NCBI RefSeq assembly: GCF_008329605.1 | Contig: NZ_NPKO01000002.1 | Span: forward strand, 186,001-250,000 | Source: Mycolicibacterium sp. P9-64 | GTDB lineage: Bacteria > Actinomycetota > Actinomycetes > Mycobacteriales > Mycobacteriaceae | Reading direction: 5' to 3' | Length of the DNA: 64,000 bases | Position numbers and translations under genes: made by a program | In this document: one piece after another, positions 38,491 to 49,933 of the stretch | Numbering within the stretch: the first letter of the stretch is position 1 | Layout of the letters: each line of letters opens with the position of its first letter | The notes under the pieces: model-generated | Told to the model about the DNA's origin: nothing | Databases searched by the model: none | Seen by the model: the letters and a program-made list of their open reading frames with translations, nothing else

Positions 38491-39348
38491 TCAACGACCA
38501 TCGCTGCTGTCTCGACGCGTGGCCCATGCGTGCGCCACGCGCTCGAGGATGTCCCGTGGACGATCTTCGGCGATGACCTTGATGTGATGCCAGCCGATCT
38601 GCTGCACTCGCCGCAGCCGCTTGACGTCCCACGAGTACTGCACTCGGTCGGTCCGGTGATGATCACCGTCATATTCGACGGTGATCATCAAGTCTTCCCA
38701 ACCCATGTCGAGATAGGCGAATGCGCGACCACTTTCGTCGAACACCGGAATCTGGGTCGCCGGTCTGGGGTATCCCGCGTCGATCAGGAGTAGTCGCAAC
38801 CACGTCTCCTTTGGAGATTGCGCGCCGCCGTCCATCAACTCGATGGCGGTTCGCAGCCGCCGAATGCCGCGTGCCCCCTTGTAGCGTTCGATCAGCGGGG
38901 TGACGTGATCTGCTGCGAGACCCGTTGCCCGAGCGAGGGCGTCGAGGTGAGTGACCGCGGCGTTCCGCGACATGTGGCGACCGAGGTCGTAGGCAACCCG
39001 TTGTGGAGTGGCCACCGCCATGTCGTGCATTTCCATGACGTCGTCGTAGGCGAAGTGTTCATTGCGCGTGACGATGCCGTTGGGTGGTCGGTTGTTGTGC
39101 CAGATCAATTCGACGGGGGCATTCTCGTCGACCCAGAGCGACCCGTGCAGAGCCGATGCAGCACGCCCGGTGATGGGCGCTCTGCGGCCACACCACAGCC
39201 ACGCGCCGACGGTGTTGGCGTACAGGGATCGGTCAGCGAACCGACGCATGTAGACGTCCGGGTAGATGGGCCGATACCGCCAGCGCAGTTGGCCCCAGGT
39301 GAGTTCGTTGCGGTCGATGGCTTCGCTGCCCAAGAACACGTCTTCCAT
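38491..39348 (-). CDS. DUF559 (Vsr-like endonuclease fold) protein, possible AbiEi-like N-terminus
   Basis: A 285-residue protein; I start at MEDVFLGSEAIDRNELTW (ATG 39348), although the frame is open further upstream. The first ~90 residues resemble the winged-helix/AbiEi-like domain of mycobacterial DUF559 proteins (GQLRWRYRPIYPDVYMRRFA, ITGRAASALHGSLWV). The C-terminal part (MGWEDLMITVEYDGDHHRTD, followed by WDVKRLRRVQQIGWHHIKV) carries the D-E-H-type DUF559/Vsr signature: a VEYDGDHHR motif with candidate catalytic Asp/Glu. Function is unproven; the family is multicopy in mycobacteria. Flanked by 26-bp inverted repeats. Confidence 0.75.
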   Translation of the reverse strand: MEDVFLGSEAIDRNELTWGQLRWRYRPIYPDVYMRRFADRSLYANTVGAWLWCGRRAPITGRAASALHGSLWVDENAPVELIWHNNRPPNGIVTRNEHFAYDDVMEMHDMAVATPQRVAYDLGRHMSRNAAVTHLDALARATGLAADHVTPLIERYKGARGIRRLRTAIELMDGGAQSPKETWLRLLLIDAGYPRPATQIPVFDESGRAFAYLDMGWEDLMITVEYDGDHHRTDRVQYSWDVKRLRRVQQIGWHHIKVIAEDRPRDILERVAHAWATRRDSSDGR

Positions 39349-39426
39349 GGCGCCGAGCGTGATCAGCTGCTCCGACACCCGACGACCCCCGACGAGCCAG
39401 TAGCCACAGTTGTCCACAGGCTGCCG

Positions 39427-39452
39427 CAACGACGGGGAACTCCATTTCGGCG
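39427..39452. repeat. 26-bp inverted repeat, right copy
   Basis: CAACGACGGGGAACTCCATT TCGGCG at 39427-39452 is the reverse complement, with 2 mismatches, of 38455-38480. It lies between the DUF559-type gene start and the ABC permease gene end. Confidence 0.85.
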
Positions 39453-39464
39453 TGAAGGAGGCGG

Positions 39465-40304
39465 CTACTGAACCAGCCTGCGCAGCAGGGCCGACGCGGT
39501 GGCGACACCGAGGATCGCAGCGAGCAGCAGGATGCCGATGTCGAGCCAGGTGTTGCCCGGAGTGCCGAGCAGAAGCGCGCGCAACGCGTTGACCTCGTAG
39601 CTCAGCGGGTTGATCGCCGACAGCCAGCGCAGCCAGTGCGGCATGACGTCGACCGGGTACAGCGCGTTGGACGCGAAGAACAACGGCATGGTGATGGCCT
39701 GGCCGATGCCCATCAGCCGGTCCCGGTTGCGCACCAGACCCGCGAGCGTCATCGACAGGCAGGCGAAGAACGCGGACCCGAGTACCACGACGCCCATCGC
39801 CGCGATGATGCGCAATGGGTTGGCGGTCAGGTGAATTCCCATCAGGTAGGCGATGATCAGCACGCCGATCACCTGCGCCACCGACCGCACGCCCGCCGCG
39901 AAGGCCTTGCCGGTGATGAGTGCCGACGCGGGCGCCGGCGTCACCATCAGCTTGGCCAGGATGCCTGCGTCACGGTCCCAGACGATCTGGATGCCGTAGA
40001 AGATCGAGATGAACAGCGCCGACTGCGCGATGATGCCCGGCGCGAGGAAGGCCAGGTACGGCACGTCACCGGTGTCGATGACGTGCAGGCGGGAGAACGT
40101 CTGGCCGAAGATCAGCAGCCACAGCGCGGGTTGCACCATGCGGGTGACCAGCTCGCTGCGGTCGTGGGAGAGCTTCTGCAACTCGACGAGCGCGAAGGCG
40201 CCCATGCGGCGCAACAGCCCGGCGACGCGGTGCACACCGCGAGGTGCGCGGAGGAGTTCGAAGTCGGAGCGACGGGGAGAAGTATCGGGGCGATCAACCG
40301 ACAC
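39465..40304 (-). CDS. ABC-2 type export permease (drug/daunorubicin-type)
   Basis: A 279-residue permease with six hydrophobic helices. The start is GTG 40304 (VSVDRPDTSPRRSDFELLRA), which overlaps the ATPase stop; the longer open frame extends into the ATPase gene. Motif segments are VTRMVQPALWLLIFGQTF, FLAPGIIAQSALFISIFYG and the ABC-2 signature SMTLAGLVRNRDRLMGIGQA followed by MPLFFASNALYPV. With the ATPase it forms an exporter of the DrrAB kind. The cargo is unknown, but lipid or drug export is typical. Confidence 0.9.
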   Translation of the reverse strand: MSVDRPDTSPRRSDFELLRAPRGVHRVAGLLRRMGAFALVELQKLSHDRSELVTRMVQPALWLLIFGQTFSRLHVIDTGDVPYLAFLAPGIIAQSALFISIFYGIQIVWDRDAGILAKLMVTPAPASALITGKAFAAGVRSVAQVIGVLIIAYLMGIHLTANPLRIIAAMGVVVLGSAFFACLSMTLAGLVRNRDRLMGIGQAITMPLFFASNALYPVDVMPHWLRWLSAINPLSYEVNALRALLLGTPGNTWLDIGILLLAAILGVATASALLRRLVQ

Positions 40305-41118
40305 GGCGGGCAACCCTTCTGCTGGACCGGATTTCGCGAAGCCCCTGTTTGGCTGCGTCCTCCGAGAGGTCCTCGCCTGCATGGTGCCGGAACACGTCCT
40401 CGAGGCTTGGGGCGGGGGACGCCTCCGAAACGAGTCCGGCCTTCAGCTCGGTCGGCGTGCCGACCGTCTGCAGTACGCCGTGGTGCATCAGGGCGACGCG
40501 ATCGCACAGTGCGTCGGCCTCCTCCATGTAGTGGGTGGTCAGCAGTACGGTCATGCCGAACTCGTCCTGCATCCGCGCCACTTGCGTCCAGACACCGTCG
40601 CGCGCAATGGGATCCAGGCCGACGGTGGGCTCGTCGAGGATCAGCAGCGACGGCCGGTTCACCAGCGCCTGGGCCAGCTCGAGCCGTCGCACCATGCCGC
40701 CCGAGTAGGTGCCCGCGAGATTGCCGGCCACGTCGAGCAGCTGCATCGCCTCGAGTGCTTCGTCGACCCGTGCGCGGCGCTGCTTGCGTGGCACGTCGTA
40801 CAACCTGGCGAACAGGTCGACGTTCTGCCGCCCGGTGAGCGCCGATTCGATCGAGAGCTGTTGCGGCACATAGCCGATGTTCTGCCGGATGTCCAAGGTG
40901 TCACGCCGAGAGTCGAAGCCGAAGATCCTCACCTCGCCGTCCTGAACCGGGGTGAGCGTGGTGAGCACCCGCACCACGGTGGTCTTGCCCGCGCCGTTGG
41001 GTCCGAGCAAACCCATGGTCTCGCCGGCCTCGACCTCCAGGCTCAGACCGTCCACTGCGGTGAACTGGCCGTACCGGTGGGTCAGGTGCCGGCAGTCGAT
41101 GGCCGGTGTATTCGTCAT
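40294..41118 (-). CDS. ABC transporter ATPase (DrrA-like)
   Basis: A 274-residue ATPase. Walker A is GLLGPNGAGKTTVVRVL, the Q-loop follows at NIGYVPQQLSI, the signature motif is TYSGGMVRRLELAQAL, Walker B is LLILDEPTVGLDP and the H-loop is LLTTHYMEEADAL. The start overlaps the MarR stop (41115-41118, ATGA) and its end overlaps the permease start. C-terminal regulatory residues resemble the DrrA/daunorubicin family. Confidence 0.95.
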   Translation of the reverse strand: MTNTPAIDCRHLTHRYGQFTAVDGLSLEVEAGETMGLLGPNGAGKTTVVRVLTTLTPVQDGEVRIFGFDSRRDTLDIRQNIGYVPQQLSIESALTGRQNVDLFARLYDVPRKQRRARVDEALEAMQLLDVAGNLAGTYSGGMVRRLELAQALVNRPSLLILDEPTVGLDPIARDGVWTQVARMQDEFGMTVLLTTHYMEEADALCDRVALMHHGVLQTVGTPTELKAGLVSEASPAPSLEDVFRHHAGEDLSEDAAKQGLREIRSSRRVARRVG

Positions 41119-41570
41119 TCTTGCTCCTCGCGCAGTAGCCGTGTGACGTCGGCGATTACCGCCAGCCCTTCGGTCAGTCGTTCGATCTGGTCGGCGTCGA
41201 GACGCTCGAGCACCGCACCGAGGGCGGCCTGGCGGGCGGCGCGTGACTCGTCGGCGATGCGCTGCGCCGACTCGGTCAGCCGCAGCCTGCCGACGCGGCG
41301 GTCGTCGGGGTCGACGGTGCGCACCAGCAGGCCGTCGGCCGACAACCGGGACACCAGCGTCGACGCGGTGTTGGCCGCAAGCCCGAGTTCCGTGGCCGCC
41401 TGCCGTACCGAGATGCCGGGTTGTCGACCGACCAGGCGCACCAGCTCGGCATGCGATTCGGGCAGGCCGGTGCCGATCGGGGGCCCACCGGTGCCGGATC
41501 GGCGCACCTGGCGACGGAGCCGGCCGACCGTCGCGAAGAGCTCGATGGCGAGATCCGCCGGGGTTTCCAC
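41115..41570 (-). CDS. MarR family regulator of the ABC exporter
   Basis: A 151-residue winged-helix regulator: LPESHAELVRLVGRQPGISV, RQAATELGLAANTASTLVSR as the HTH, and RTVDPDDRRVGRLRLTESA as the wing. It is the first gene of the marR-ATPase-permease operon, with ATGA overlap to the ATPase. It probably represses the operon in response to an exported compound. A palindrome with AT-rich flanks lies immediately upstream of its start. Confidence 0.92.
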   Translation of the reverse strand: METPADLAIELFATVGRLRRQVRRSGTGGPPIGTGLPESHAELVRLVGRQPGISVRQAATELGLAANTASTLVSRLSADGLLVRTVDPDDRRVGRLRLTESAQRIADESRAARQAALGAVLERLDADQIERLTEGLAVIADVTRLLREEQE

Positions 41571-41580
41571 CCGCCTACAA

Positions 41581-41600
41581 TACCTCTGTTGCAGAGCTAA
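41581..41600. promoter_or_regulatory. MarR operator candidate
   Basis: TACCTCTGTTGCAGAGCTA contains the perfect 13-base palindrome CTCTG-TTG-CAGAG (41584-41596), next to an AATTAG-like AT-rich stretch, 11-30 bases upstream of the MarR start. It is a good site for autoregulation. Confidence 0.5.
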
Positions 41601-41715
41601 TTAAACGCCGGCTTTCGACGGGGGCGGTCAGGTGAGCGCCATCTCAATGCCCGAGAGCGCCCCCGGCGTGATGGGCGACCCGATCAGCCCACTTCGTGGG
41701 GTGCAATGTCGACGA

Positions 41716-43935
<2,220 letters not shown>

Positions 43936-44188
43936 TTTGGGCGAGGTGGTCGGTTTGGCGTCACGGCGCTTCTTCACCCGTCCTGAACTGCCCGCTTCCC
44001 GCATCCGCAAACCTGCGCAGGTAACGGTGTGGGCACCATCACGCCCATCTGGTGAGGCCAGCGCGTCACCGTCGGCGATGGCAGCCGCGACGCAGGTCCC
44101 ACCGCGAACGATGGCCGAGTAGCCTGAAACGCGCAGCTGGTCTGTCGACCTCGGGCACTGGCCCGGAGTCGACATCGAGCGTCGCGCG

Positions 44189-44374
44189 CTGGTCGAGGTG
44201 CGACGCGAGAGGGAACTCGGTGAGAATCCGAGACTGTCCCGCAGCGGTATGCAGGAACGACCGCCGTCATCAGCACTGGCACGCAGGCAACTGCGGCTGG
44301 GAAGCGACGGCCAGTAGGTGTACGAAGCCTCGGCAGAGGTTGAGTGCGCGCCTGCGAGTCCGAAGACCTGCCAG
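44189..44374 (+). promoter_or_regulatory. Cobalamin riboswitch upstream of metE
   Basis: The aptamer shows the conserved core: GAGGGAACTCGGTGAGAATC, CGAGACTGTCCCGCAGCGGT, the CTGGGAAGCGACGGCCAGTA arm and the closing GCGCCTGCGAGTCCGAAGAC. The outer stem pairs CTGG (44189-44192) with CCAG (44371-44374), and AGGT with ACCT. In mycobacteria vitamin B12 bound to this element lowers expression of the B12-independent methionine synthase encoded 164 bases downstream. The 253 bases between glgX and the element (43936-44188) show no gene. Confidence 0.95.
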
Positions 44375-44378
44375 TTGT

Positions 44379-44399
44379 ACCGGACGCGCCGCGTCCGGT
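44379..44399 (+). terminator. Hairpin just after the riboswitch (expression platform candidate)
   Basis: ACCGGACGC-GCC-GCGTCCGGT is a perfect 9-bp stem with a 3-base loop, immediately 3' of the aptamer closing stem. It could be the terminator or sequestering hairpin of the switch. No U-tract follows, so translational or Rho-dependent control is also possible. Confidence 0.5.
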
Positions 44400-44537
44400 G
44401 GTTGTCGCCTCGCGGAATGGGCGGATGACCGACGTCGTTGTCAGTGCTGCACGCCTGCGGTGTGCGACTGGCAGTTGCGCGGTTGGACGTCCGCTGGCGG
44501 TGACCATCCCCGTCGCACGTGAAGGACGACCCAAGCA

Positions 44538-46799
44538 ATGACCGCAAAGCCATTCACCGCCACCATTACCGGATCCCCACGCATAGGCCCCAATCGTGAG
44601 CTCAAGCGGGCGGTCGAGAAGTACTGGGCGGGCAAGATCGACCGCGTCGAACTCGAAGGCGTCGCCGCGACGATCCGCCGCGACACCTGGAGTCAACTCG
44701 TCGCCGCCGGTCTGGATTCGGTTCCGGTGAATACGTTTTCGTACTACGACCAGGTCCTCGATACCGCTGTTCTGGTGGGCGCGCTGCCGCCCCGGGTCGA
44801 GGCCGTCACCGACGACCTGGACAGGTACTTCGCCGCGGCACGGGGCAACGACGACATCGCCCCTTTGGAGATGACGAAGTGGTTCGACACCAACTATCAC
44901 TACCTGGTGCCCGAGATCGGCACGGGAACGCGGTTCACGCTGCACCCGGCCAAGGTCATCGGTGAGCTGGAAGAGGCCCGGGCACAGGGTGTTCCGGCGC
45001 GGCCGGTGATCGTCGGGCCGATCACCTTCCTGGCATTGAGCAAGGCCACCGGCGCCAGCGCCCCGATCGGTCGGCTCGACGACCTGCTCGCGGTATACGC
45101 CGAACTGCTCGAACTGCTGGCCGAGCAGGGCGTCGAATGGGTTCAGCTGGACGAGCCGGTTCTGGTGACCGACATCGTCGACAACGCCGCCGAACTCGCG
45201 GAGCGCACGTACCGGGTGCTCGGCGGCTTGAAGAACCGTCCGGCCCTCTTCGTCGCGACCTACTTCGGTGAACTGACCGACTCGTTGCCCGCGCTGGCGC
45301 GCACGCCCGTCGAGGCGATCGGCATCGATCTCGTCGCAGGCAGCGTCGCACCGCTGGCTGCCGTACCGGAGCTGGCGAACAAGACGATCGTCGCGGGCGT
45401 CGTCGACGGCCGCAACGTCTGGCGCACCGACCTGCAGTCGGCCCTCGGCACGTTGGCGACCCTGCTGGGGATAGCGAATGCCGTGGCGGTGTCGACGTCG
45501 TGCTCGACGCTGCACGTGCCCTACTCGCTGGAGCCCGAGACCGATCTCGACGACGCGCTGCGCAGTTGGCTGGCGTTCGGTGCGGAGAAGGTCGGCGAGG
45601 TGGTGACGCTGTCGCGTGGCCTGCGCGACGGCCGTGACGCCGTCGCCGAGGAAGTCGATGCGTCCAACGCCGCGATCGCCTCCCGTCGCGCCGACCCACG
45701 CCTGTCCAACGGTCGGATCCGGGCCCGCATCGCGTCGATCACCGCGTCGGGGACCGCGCGCGGCCCCGCGGACCAACGCCGCGTCGCGCAGAACGAGCGG
45801 CTGCACCTGCCACCGCTGCCGACCACGACCATCGGGTCCTACCCGCAGACGTCGGCGATCCGTGTCGCCCGCGCTGATCTGCGGGCAGGCAAGATCGACG
45901 CCGCCGAGTACGAGCGCAGGATGAAGGCCGAGATCGCCGACGTCATCGCGCTGCAGGAGCAACTCGGCCTCGACGTGCTGGTGCACGGTGAGCCGGAGCG
46001 CAACGACATGGTGCAGTACTTCGCCGAGCAGCTCGACGGGTTCTTCGCGACCCACGACGGCTGGGTGCAGTCCTACGGCAGCCGCTGCGTGCGGCCGCCG
46101 ATCCTGTTCGGCGACGTGGCCCGGCCGAAGGCGATGACCGTCGAGTGGATCACCTACGCGCAGTCGCTGACCTCCAAGCCCGTCAAGGGCATGCTGACCG
46201 GCCCCGTCACGATCCTGGCGTGGTCGTTCGTGCGCGACGACCAGCCGCTGGCGGACACCGCCGCGCAGGTGGCGCTGGCGATCCGGGACGAGACCGTCGA
46301 CCTGCAGTCGGCGGGGATCGCGATCATCCAGGTCGACGAGCCCGCGCTGCGGGAGCTGCTGCCGTTGCGGTCGAAGGACAAGGCCGCCTACCTCAAGTGG
46401 GCGGTCGACGCGTTCCGGCTGTCGACGTCGGGGGTGGAGGACTCCACGCAGATCCACACCCACCTGTGCTACTCGGAGTTTGGTGAGGTGATCGGTGCCA
46501 TCGCCGACCTGGACGCCGACGTGACCTCGATCGAGGCCGCGCGCTCGCACATGGAGGTGCTGCCAGACCTCAACGCGGCGGGATTCTCCAACAGCGTCGG
46601 ACCGGGTGTCTACGACATCCACTCACCGCGCGTGCCCAGTGCCGACGAGATGGTGACCTCGCTGCGCGAGGCACTGAAATCGGTTCCCGCCGAACGACTC
46701 TGGGTGAACCCGGACTGCGGCCTCAAGACGCGCAACACCGACGAGGTGACGGCGTCGCTGGAGCACATGGTGGCCGCGGCGCAGTTGGTCCGCGGCTAA
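44538..46799 (+). CDS. metE: Cobalamin-independent methionine synthase
   Basis: A 753-residue enzyme that transfers the methyl of methyltetrahydrofolate to homocysteine without B12. The N-terminal barrel begins [20 protein letters not shown]. The C-terminal catalytic barrel carries [52 protein letters not shown], the zinc ligands in [11 protein letters not shown] and [12 protein letters not shown]. Full length and intact. It ends in a 4-base overlap with the convergent pncA gene. Regulation by the upstream cobalamin riboswitch is strongly indicated. Confidence 0.97.
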   Translation: MTAKPFTATITGSPRIGPNRELKRAVEKYWAGKIDRVELEGVAATIRRDTWSQLVAAGLDSVPVNTFSYYDQVLDTAVLVGALPPRVEAVTDDLDRYFAAARGNDDIAPLEMTKWFDTNYHYLVPEIGTGTRFTLHPAKVIGELEEARAQGVPARPVIVGPITFLALSKATGASAPIGRLDDLLAVYAELLELLAEQGVEWVQLDEPVLVTDIVDNAAELAERTYRVLGGLKNRPALFVATYFGELTDSLPALARTPVEAIGIDLVAGSVAPLAAVPELANKTIVAGVVDGRNVWRTDLQSALGTLATLLGIANAVAVSTSCSTLHVPYSLEPETDLDDALRSWLAFGAEKVGEVVTLSRGLRDGRDAVAEEVDASNAAIASRRADPRLSNGRIRARIASITASGTARGPADQRRVAQNERLHLPPLPTTTIGSYPQTSAIRVARADLRAGKIDAAEYERRMKAEIADVIALQEQLGLDVLVHGEPERNDMVQYFAEQLDGFFATHDGWVQSYGSRCVRPPILFGDVARPKAMTVEWITYAQSLTSKPVKGMLTGPVTILAWSFVRDDQPLADTAAQVALAIRDETVDLQSAGIAIIQVDEPALRELLPLRSKDKAAYLKWAVDAFRLSTSGVEDSTQIHTHLCYSEFGEVIGAIADLDADVTSIEAARSHMEVLPDLNAAGFSNSVGPGVYDIHSPRVPSADEMVTSLREALKSVPAERLWVNPDCGLKTRNTDEVTASLEHMVAAAQLVRG

Positions 46800-47347
46800 C
46801 TCGCGATCGCCACGCCTGCGGCACGCAGTGCGTCGACGGCCTCGGCGGTCGTCGTCGGTGACACCCCAGCGGTCAGGTTCAACAGGACCCTGGTGGTGAA
46901 GCCGGCGGCGACCGCATCGGCCGCGGTGGCCTTCACGCAGTAGTCGGTGGCGATGCCGACCACGTCGACGGCATCGACTCCCTTGGCGCGCAACCAGTCC
47001 GCCAGCGTCGTGCCATCCGGTTGCGCACCCTCGAACCCGCTGTAGGCGGCGGAGTAGTGCCCCTTGTGGAACACCGCCTCGACGGCGCCTGCGTCGAACG
47101 CAGGGTGGAAGTCGACGCCGGGGGTGCCGACGACGCAGTGCGGCGGCCACGAGTCCTTGAAGTCGGGGTGCTCGGCGAAGTGGCTGCCCGGATCGATGTG
47201 ATAGTCCTTGGTGGCCACGACGTGGTCGTAGTCGTGGTCGGCCAGCAGCGCGGTGATCGCCTGCGCCACGTCGGCGCCGCCCGCGACGGCCAGCGAACCA
47301 CCCTCGCAGAAGTCGCTCTGGACGTCGACGACGATGAGGGCCTTCAT
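46796..47347 (-). CDS. pncA: Nicotinamidase/pyrazinamidase
   Basis: A 183-residue amidohydrolase that deamidates nicotinamide to nicotinate in NAD salvage. The catalytic triad Asp8 ([12 protein letters not shown]), Lys95 (FHKGHYS) and Cys137 (IATDYCVKA) is present, as are the metal ligands Asp48, His50 and His56 ([10 protein letters not shown]) and His70 (WPPHCV). This is the enzyme that activates pyrazinamide in M. tuberculosis. Length and order are normal. Convergent with metE. Confidence 0.96.
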   Translation of the reverse strand: MKALIVVDVQSDFCEGGSLAVAGGADVAQAITALLADHDYDHVVATKDYHIDPGSHFAEHPDFKDSWPPHCVVGTPGVDFHPAFDAGAVEAVFHKGHYSAAYSGFEGAQPDGTTLADWLRAKGVDAVDVVGIATDYCVKATAADAVAAGFTTRVLLNLTAGVSPTTTAEAVDALRAAGVAIAS

Positions 47348-47384
47348 GCCGTCACCTTATCGAGCAACGCGCGCCGTGCAACGG

Positions 47385-47999
47385 CTACCGGATGACGCGG
47401 TAGCGCAGGTGGGCGACGCCAGGGGCCTCGAGCACCCGGACGAGCTCGAGTGTGGGAACGCCCGCCTCGAAGCCGTCGAGGAGGCGCTCACCCGACCCGA
47501 GGATCACCGGGCTCACCTGCAGGTCGATCTCGTCGACGAGGCCAGCCTGGATCGCCTGCCTGCCGCAAGAGGCTCCGCCCGCGATGGAGATGGGGCGGCC
47601 ACCGGCAGCGGCCTCGGCCTGCGCGTACGCGGATTCGATCCCGTCGGTGACGAAGTGAAACGTGGTCCCGCCACCCATCTCGATCGGATCGTGCGCGTAG
47701 TGGGTCAGGACGAAGACCGGGCAACCGTATGGCGGGACGTCACCCCACCATCCCCGCCAATCCGAGTCGCCCCACTCGCCACGAATGGGGCCGAACATGT
47801 TGCGGCCCATGATCGTCGCCCCCATGCCGTCCATCATCTCCGCGACCACCTGCTGGTTGACGGGATGGTCCTTGGCGGGGCCGATGTGCCACCCGTGAAG
47901 GTCGATGCCGCCGATGCCGAGCGGATGCTCCTCGGACTGGTTGGGCCCCGCGACGTAGCCGTCGGCAGAGATCGACATCGAAAGGTTCGTTCTGGTCAC
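47385..47999 (-). CDS. Dihydrofolate reductase/RibD C-terminal family protein
   Basis: A 204-residue protein with GTG start 47999 (MTRTNLSMSISADGYVAGPN). The DHFR-like fold shows SMSISADGYVAGPNQSEEHP, ATIMGRNMFGPIRGEW, PVFVLTHYAHDPIEM, ISIAGGASCGRQAIQAGLVD, EIDLQVSPVILGSGERL and LRYRV. This matches the dihydrofolate reductase family proteins common in actinobacteria, often in oxidoreductase roles. It is not a classical folA. The gene is separated by 156 bases from the end of the membrane operon. Confidence 0.88.
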   Translation of the reverse strand: MTRTNLSMSISADGYVAGPNQSEEHPLGIGGIDLHGWHIGPAKDHPVNQQVVAEMMDGMGATIMGRNMFGPIRGEWGDSDWRGWWGDVPPYGCPVFVLTHYAHDPIEMGGGTTFHFVTDGIESAYAQAEAAAGGRPISIAGGASCGRQAIQAGLVDEIDLQVSPVILGSGERLLDGFEAGVPTLELVRVLEAPGVAHLRYRVIR

Positions 48000-48098
48000 G
48001 AGGCCTCCGGTGGGAAGGGGTCATTGCGTTGAGTACATCAAGGAAGACTGCGATGGCGCGGGAAACTCATCGGTGTGGGTCACCCAACGTGCGCCGGT

Positions 48099-48136
48099 GG
48101 CGAAATCCTGCCCGATTTCTCGCCGTGCCGGCACGC
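48099..48136 (-). terminator. Inverted repeats after the membrane/cupredoxin operon
   Basis: GGCGAAATC-CTGCCC-GATTTCTCGCC forms an imperfect stem with one bulge, followed at once by the 12-base palindrome CGTGCCGGCACG. Lying 20 bases after the last stop of the minus-strand operon, the pair may terminate it. The remaining gap (48000-48155) shows nothing else. Confidence 0.3.
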
Positions 48137-48155
48137 TCGGCGAGACGACTGATCG

Positions 48156-49493
48156 CTACCCGCCGAACAGCAGGTACAGGCCGGTGAACGTGTAGCCGAC
48201 CATCACCAGCATCATCGCCAGCTGGCCGGTCACCTGGTGGCGTTTCGGCAGCAGCCACAGCGCCTTGTCGTGCGCGGCGACCACCCCTGCGATGTGCCCG
48301 CCAAGTACGAAGCACACCTTGAGCGTGGCCAGCACTGCCGGATGCATCGACAGCACGTAGCTCACCTCAGCATTGGCCAGCCCCAACGGGTTCCAGCCCC
48401 GGCCCAGCGGATCGGCCAGCTGGATGACGGTCTGCTGGCCGCGTTCGACGAGGTAGGTCAGGTAGTGCGCGAACACGTACCCGATGACGATCGGGATCAG
48501 CGAGTGCGCCATCAGCCCAGGCAGTCGGCGCCGCGCCGCGCGATCGACACCACCGGTGGCGCGCGCCGCCAGATGGAACGTGACGCCGACGACGACGGCG
48601 AACACCACCAGGCCCACGGTGCGGATCGCCGACGCGCCGAGTGGCATCCCGTGCGCGTGGGCGTCGACGAAGTTGCGCCACTGTGGCATCGCCGAGAAGC
48701 TGTCGAACGCCGTCGACCCCAGCAGCACCGCAAGCACGGCCACGGTGCCCGGTCGGACCGGCATCGACGGCAGGTGATCGAAGGGGTTGCCGATCGCGAT
48801 TCGGCCGTCGGGGTTGCGGCGCAGCGCTGACAAGCGTGAGGCGGCGATGCCGTACACCTCGAACGGGTCGGCCCGCGCGCACCAGCGGTCGCCGTACACC
48901 AGCGTGCCCGCGAGGGTCACCGCCAGGTACAGCACCAGCCAGATCTTCACGGCGGCAAGCGATCCCGGGTCGGGGCTGGCGAGCTCCAGCCACACGAACG
49001 CGAACAGCCCCACCGCGGCGGGCCAGTAGCCCAAGCGTTGTGGGTACGCGGTCGGCGGGGGCCGCCGTGACAGTGGGGTCAGGCGGTACAGCGTGCGCAC
49101 CGGCGACAGCGCGCGCCACACCGGCCCGATCGCCAGCGAAAGCGCCACCAGGCCCACCCACATCAGCACGTAGAACACACCGAGCAGTGGGTTCTTGCCG
49201 TTCTGCGGACCGAATACCGCGGCGACGCCCACCCATGCGGCGAACACCAGCGCGACCACCGCGACCGCCCACCGGGTGACCGGCGAGTCGACCACGGCGG
49301 TGAGCCGCGCGGGCAGCGGCCGCCCGGGCTTGGCCGGGTCGAACCGGGGCGTGCGCCAGGCGAGCGCAACCACCGCGAAGGTGAACGTCAGCGCCCACGC
49401 CGCGCCGATCAGCGCGTAGGTATAGGGGATCGGTAGATCAGCGGAGCCGCCAAGACCATGGGCGAGAACTGCCGTCGACCGACCCTCGATCAC
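48156..49493 (-). CDS. Large polytopic membrane protein of the cupredoxin operon
   Basis: A 445-residue protein with about ten to eleven hydrophobic helices and several conserved-looking aromatic/charged loops (RTPRFDPAKPGRPLPARL, SPVRTLYRLTPLSRRPPPTA, GDRWCARADPFEVYGIA, FAHYLTYLVERGQQTVIQ, WLLPKRHQVTGQLAMMLVMV). Histidines near membrane helices (AHYLT, DAHAHGMPLG) could bind metal or heme. The start overlaps the lipoprotein stop by 4 bases (49490-49493). No named family is recognised; conserved actinobacterial proteins of this sort are annotated hypothetical. Confidence 0.75.
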   Translation of the reverse strand: MIEGRSTAVLAHGLGGSADLPIPYTYALIGAAWALTFTFAVVALAWRTPRFDPAKPGRPLPARLTAVVDSPVTRWAVAVVALVFAAWVGVAAVFGPQNGKNPLLGVFYVLMWVGLVALSLAIGPVWRALSPVRTLYRLTPLSRRPPPTAYPQRLGYWPAAVGLFAFVWLELASPDPGSLAAVKIWLVLYLAVTLAGTLVYGDRWCARADPFEVYGIAASRLSALRRNPDGRIAIGNPFDHLPSMPVRPGTVAVLAVLLGSTAFDSFSAMPQWRNFVDAHAHGMPLGASAIRTVGLVVFAVVVGVTFHLAARATGGVDRAARRRLPGLMAHSLIPIVIGYVFAHYLTYLVERGQQTVIQLADPLGRGWNPLGLANAEVSYVLSMHPAVLATLKVCFVLGGHIAGVVAAHDKALWLLPKRHQVTGQLAMMLVMVGYTFTGLYLLFGG

Positions 49494-49933
49494 TGCACCG
49501 TGACGGTCGCGACGGTCTTGCCCAAGTGGTGCAGTTCGATGTCGACCTTGCCGGGTACGTCGACGGTGAACTGGAACGACTGGCCGTTCTTGGCCTCGAC
49601 GTTGAACGTGTGCTCGGGGCTGGAGTGCACGTGCAACTCGTCGGCGACGTCGCTGTTGACCCGAACGACGATGGGCTCCTTGGCTTTTGCGTCGAGCTGC
49701 GCGTTCGTCGGGGTCACCTCACCGCCCTTGATGGTGACGTCGATGACCAGTCGCGACGGCGGCGCCTGCTGGTCGGACATCTGTGGGGCGTCCGTCGACG
49801 CCGGGGCGCCGGACGTGCTCGCCGCGGAGCTCGAGGTGTCCGAACTCGTCGATCCGCCGCAGCCGGCGGCGATCAGCGCGACCGCGGCGAGGGTCATCAG
49901 GTACTTCAGCGTTGTCTGAGTCAGCGTCGTCAC
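49490..49933 (-). CDS. Cupredoxin-like lipoprotein rich in histidine
   Basis: A 147-residue lipoprotein with GTG start 49933. Its lipobox IAAGC places the lipid on Cys25, followed by a Ser/Thr linker. The ~85-residue globular domain (RLVIDVTIKGGEVTPTNAQL, VVRVNSDVADELHVHS, EHTFNVEAKNGQSFQFTVDV, ELHHLGKTVATVTV) has the strand order of a plastocyanin/cupredoxin-like fold. The usual copper Cys ligand is absent, but HVH, EH and ELHH histidines cluster, so a histidine-type copper site or none is possible. It overlaps both neighbours. Confidence 0.8.
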   Translation of the reverse strand: MTTLTQTTLKYLMTLAAVALIAAGCGGSTSSDTSSSAASTSGAPASTDAPQMSDQQAPPSRLVIDVTIKGGEVTPTNAQLDAKAKEPIVVRVNSDVADELHVHSSPEHTFNVEAKNGQSFQFTVDVPGKVDIELHHLGKTVATVTVQ

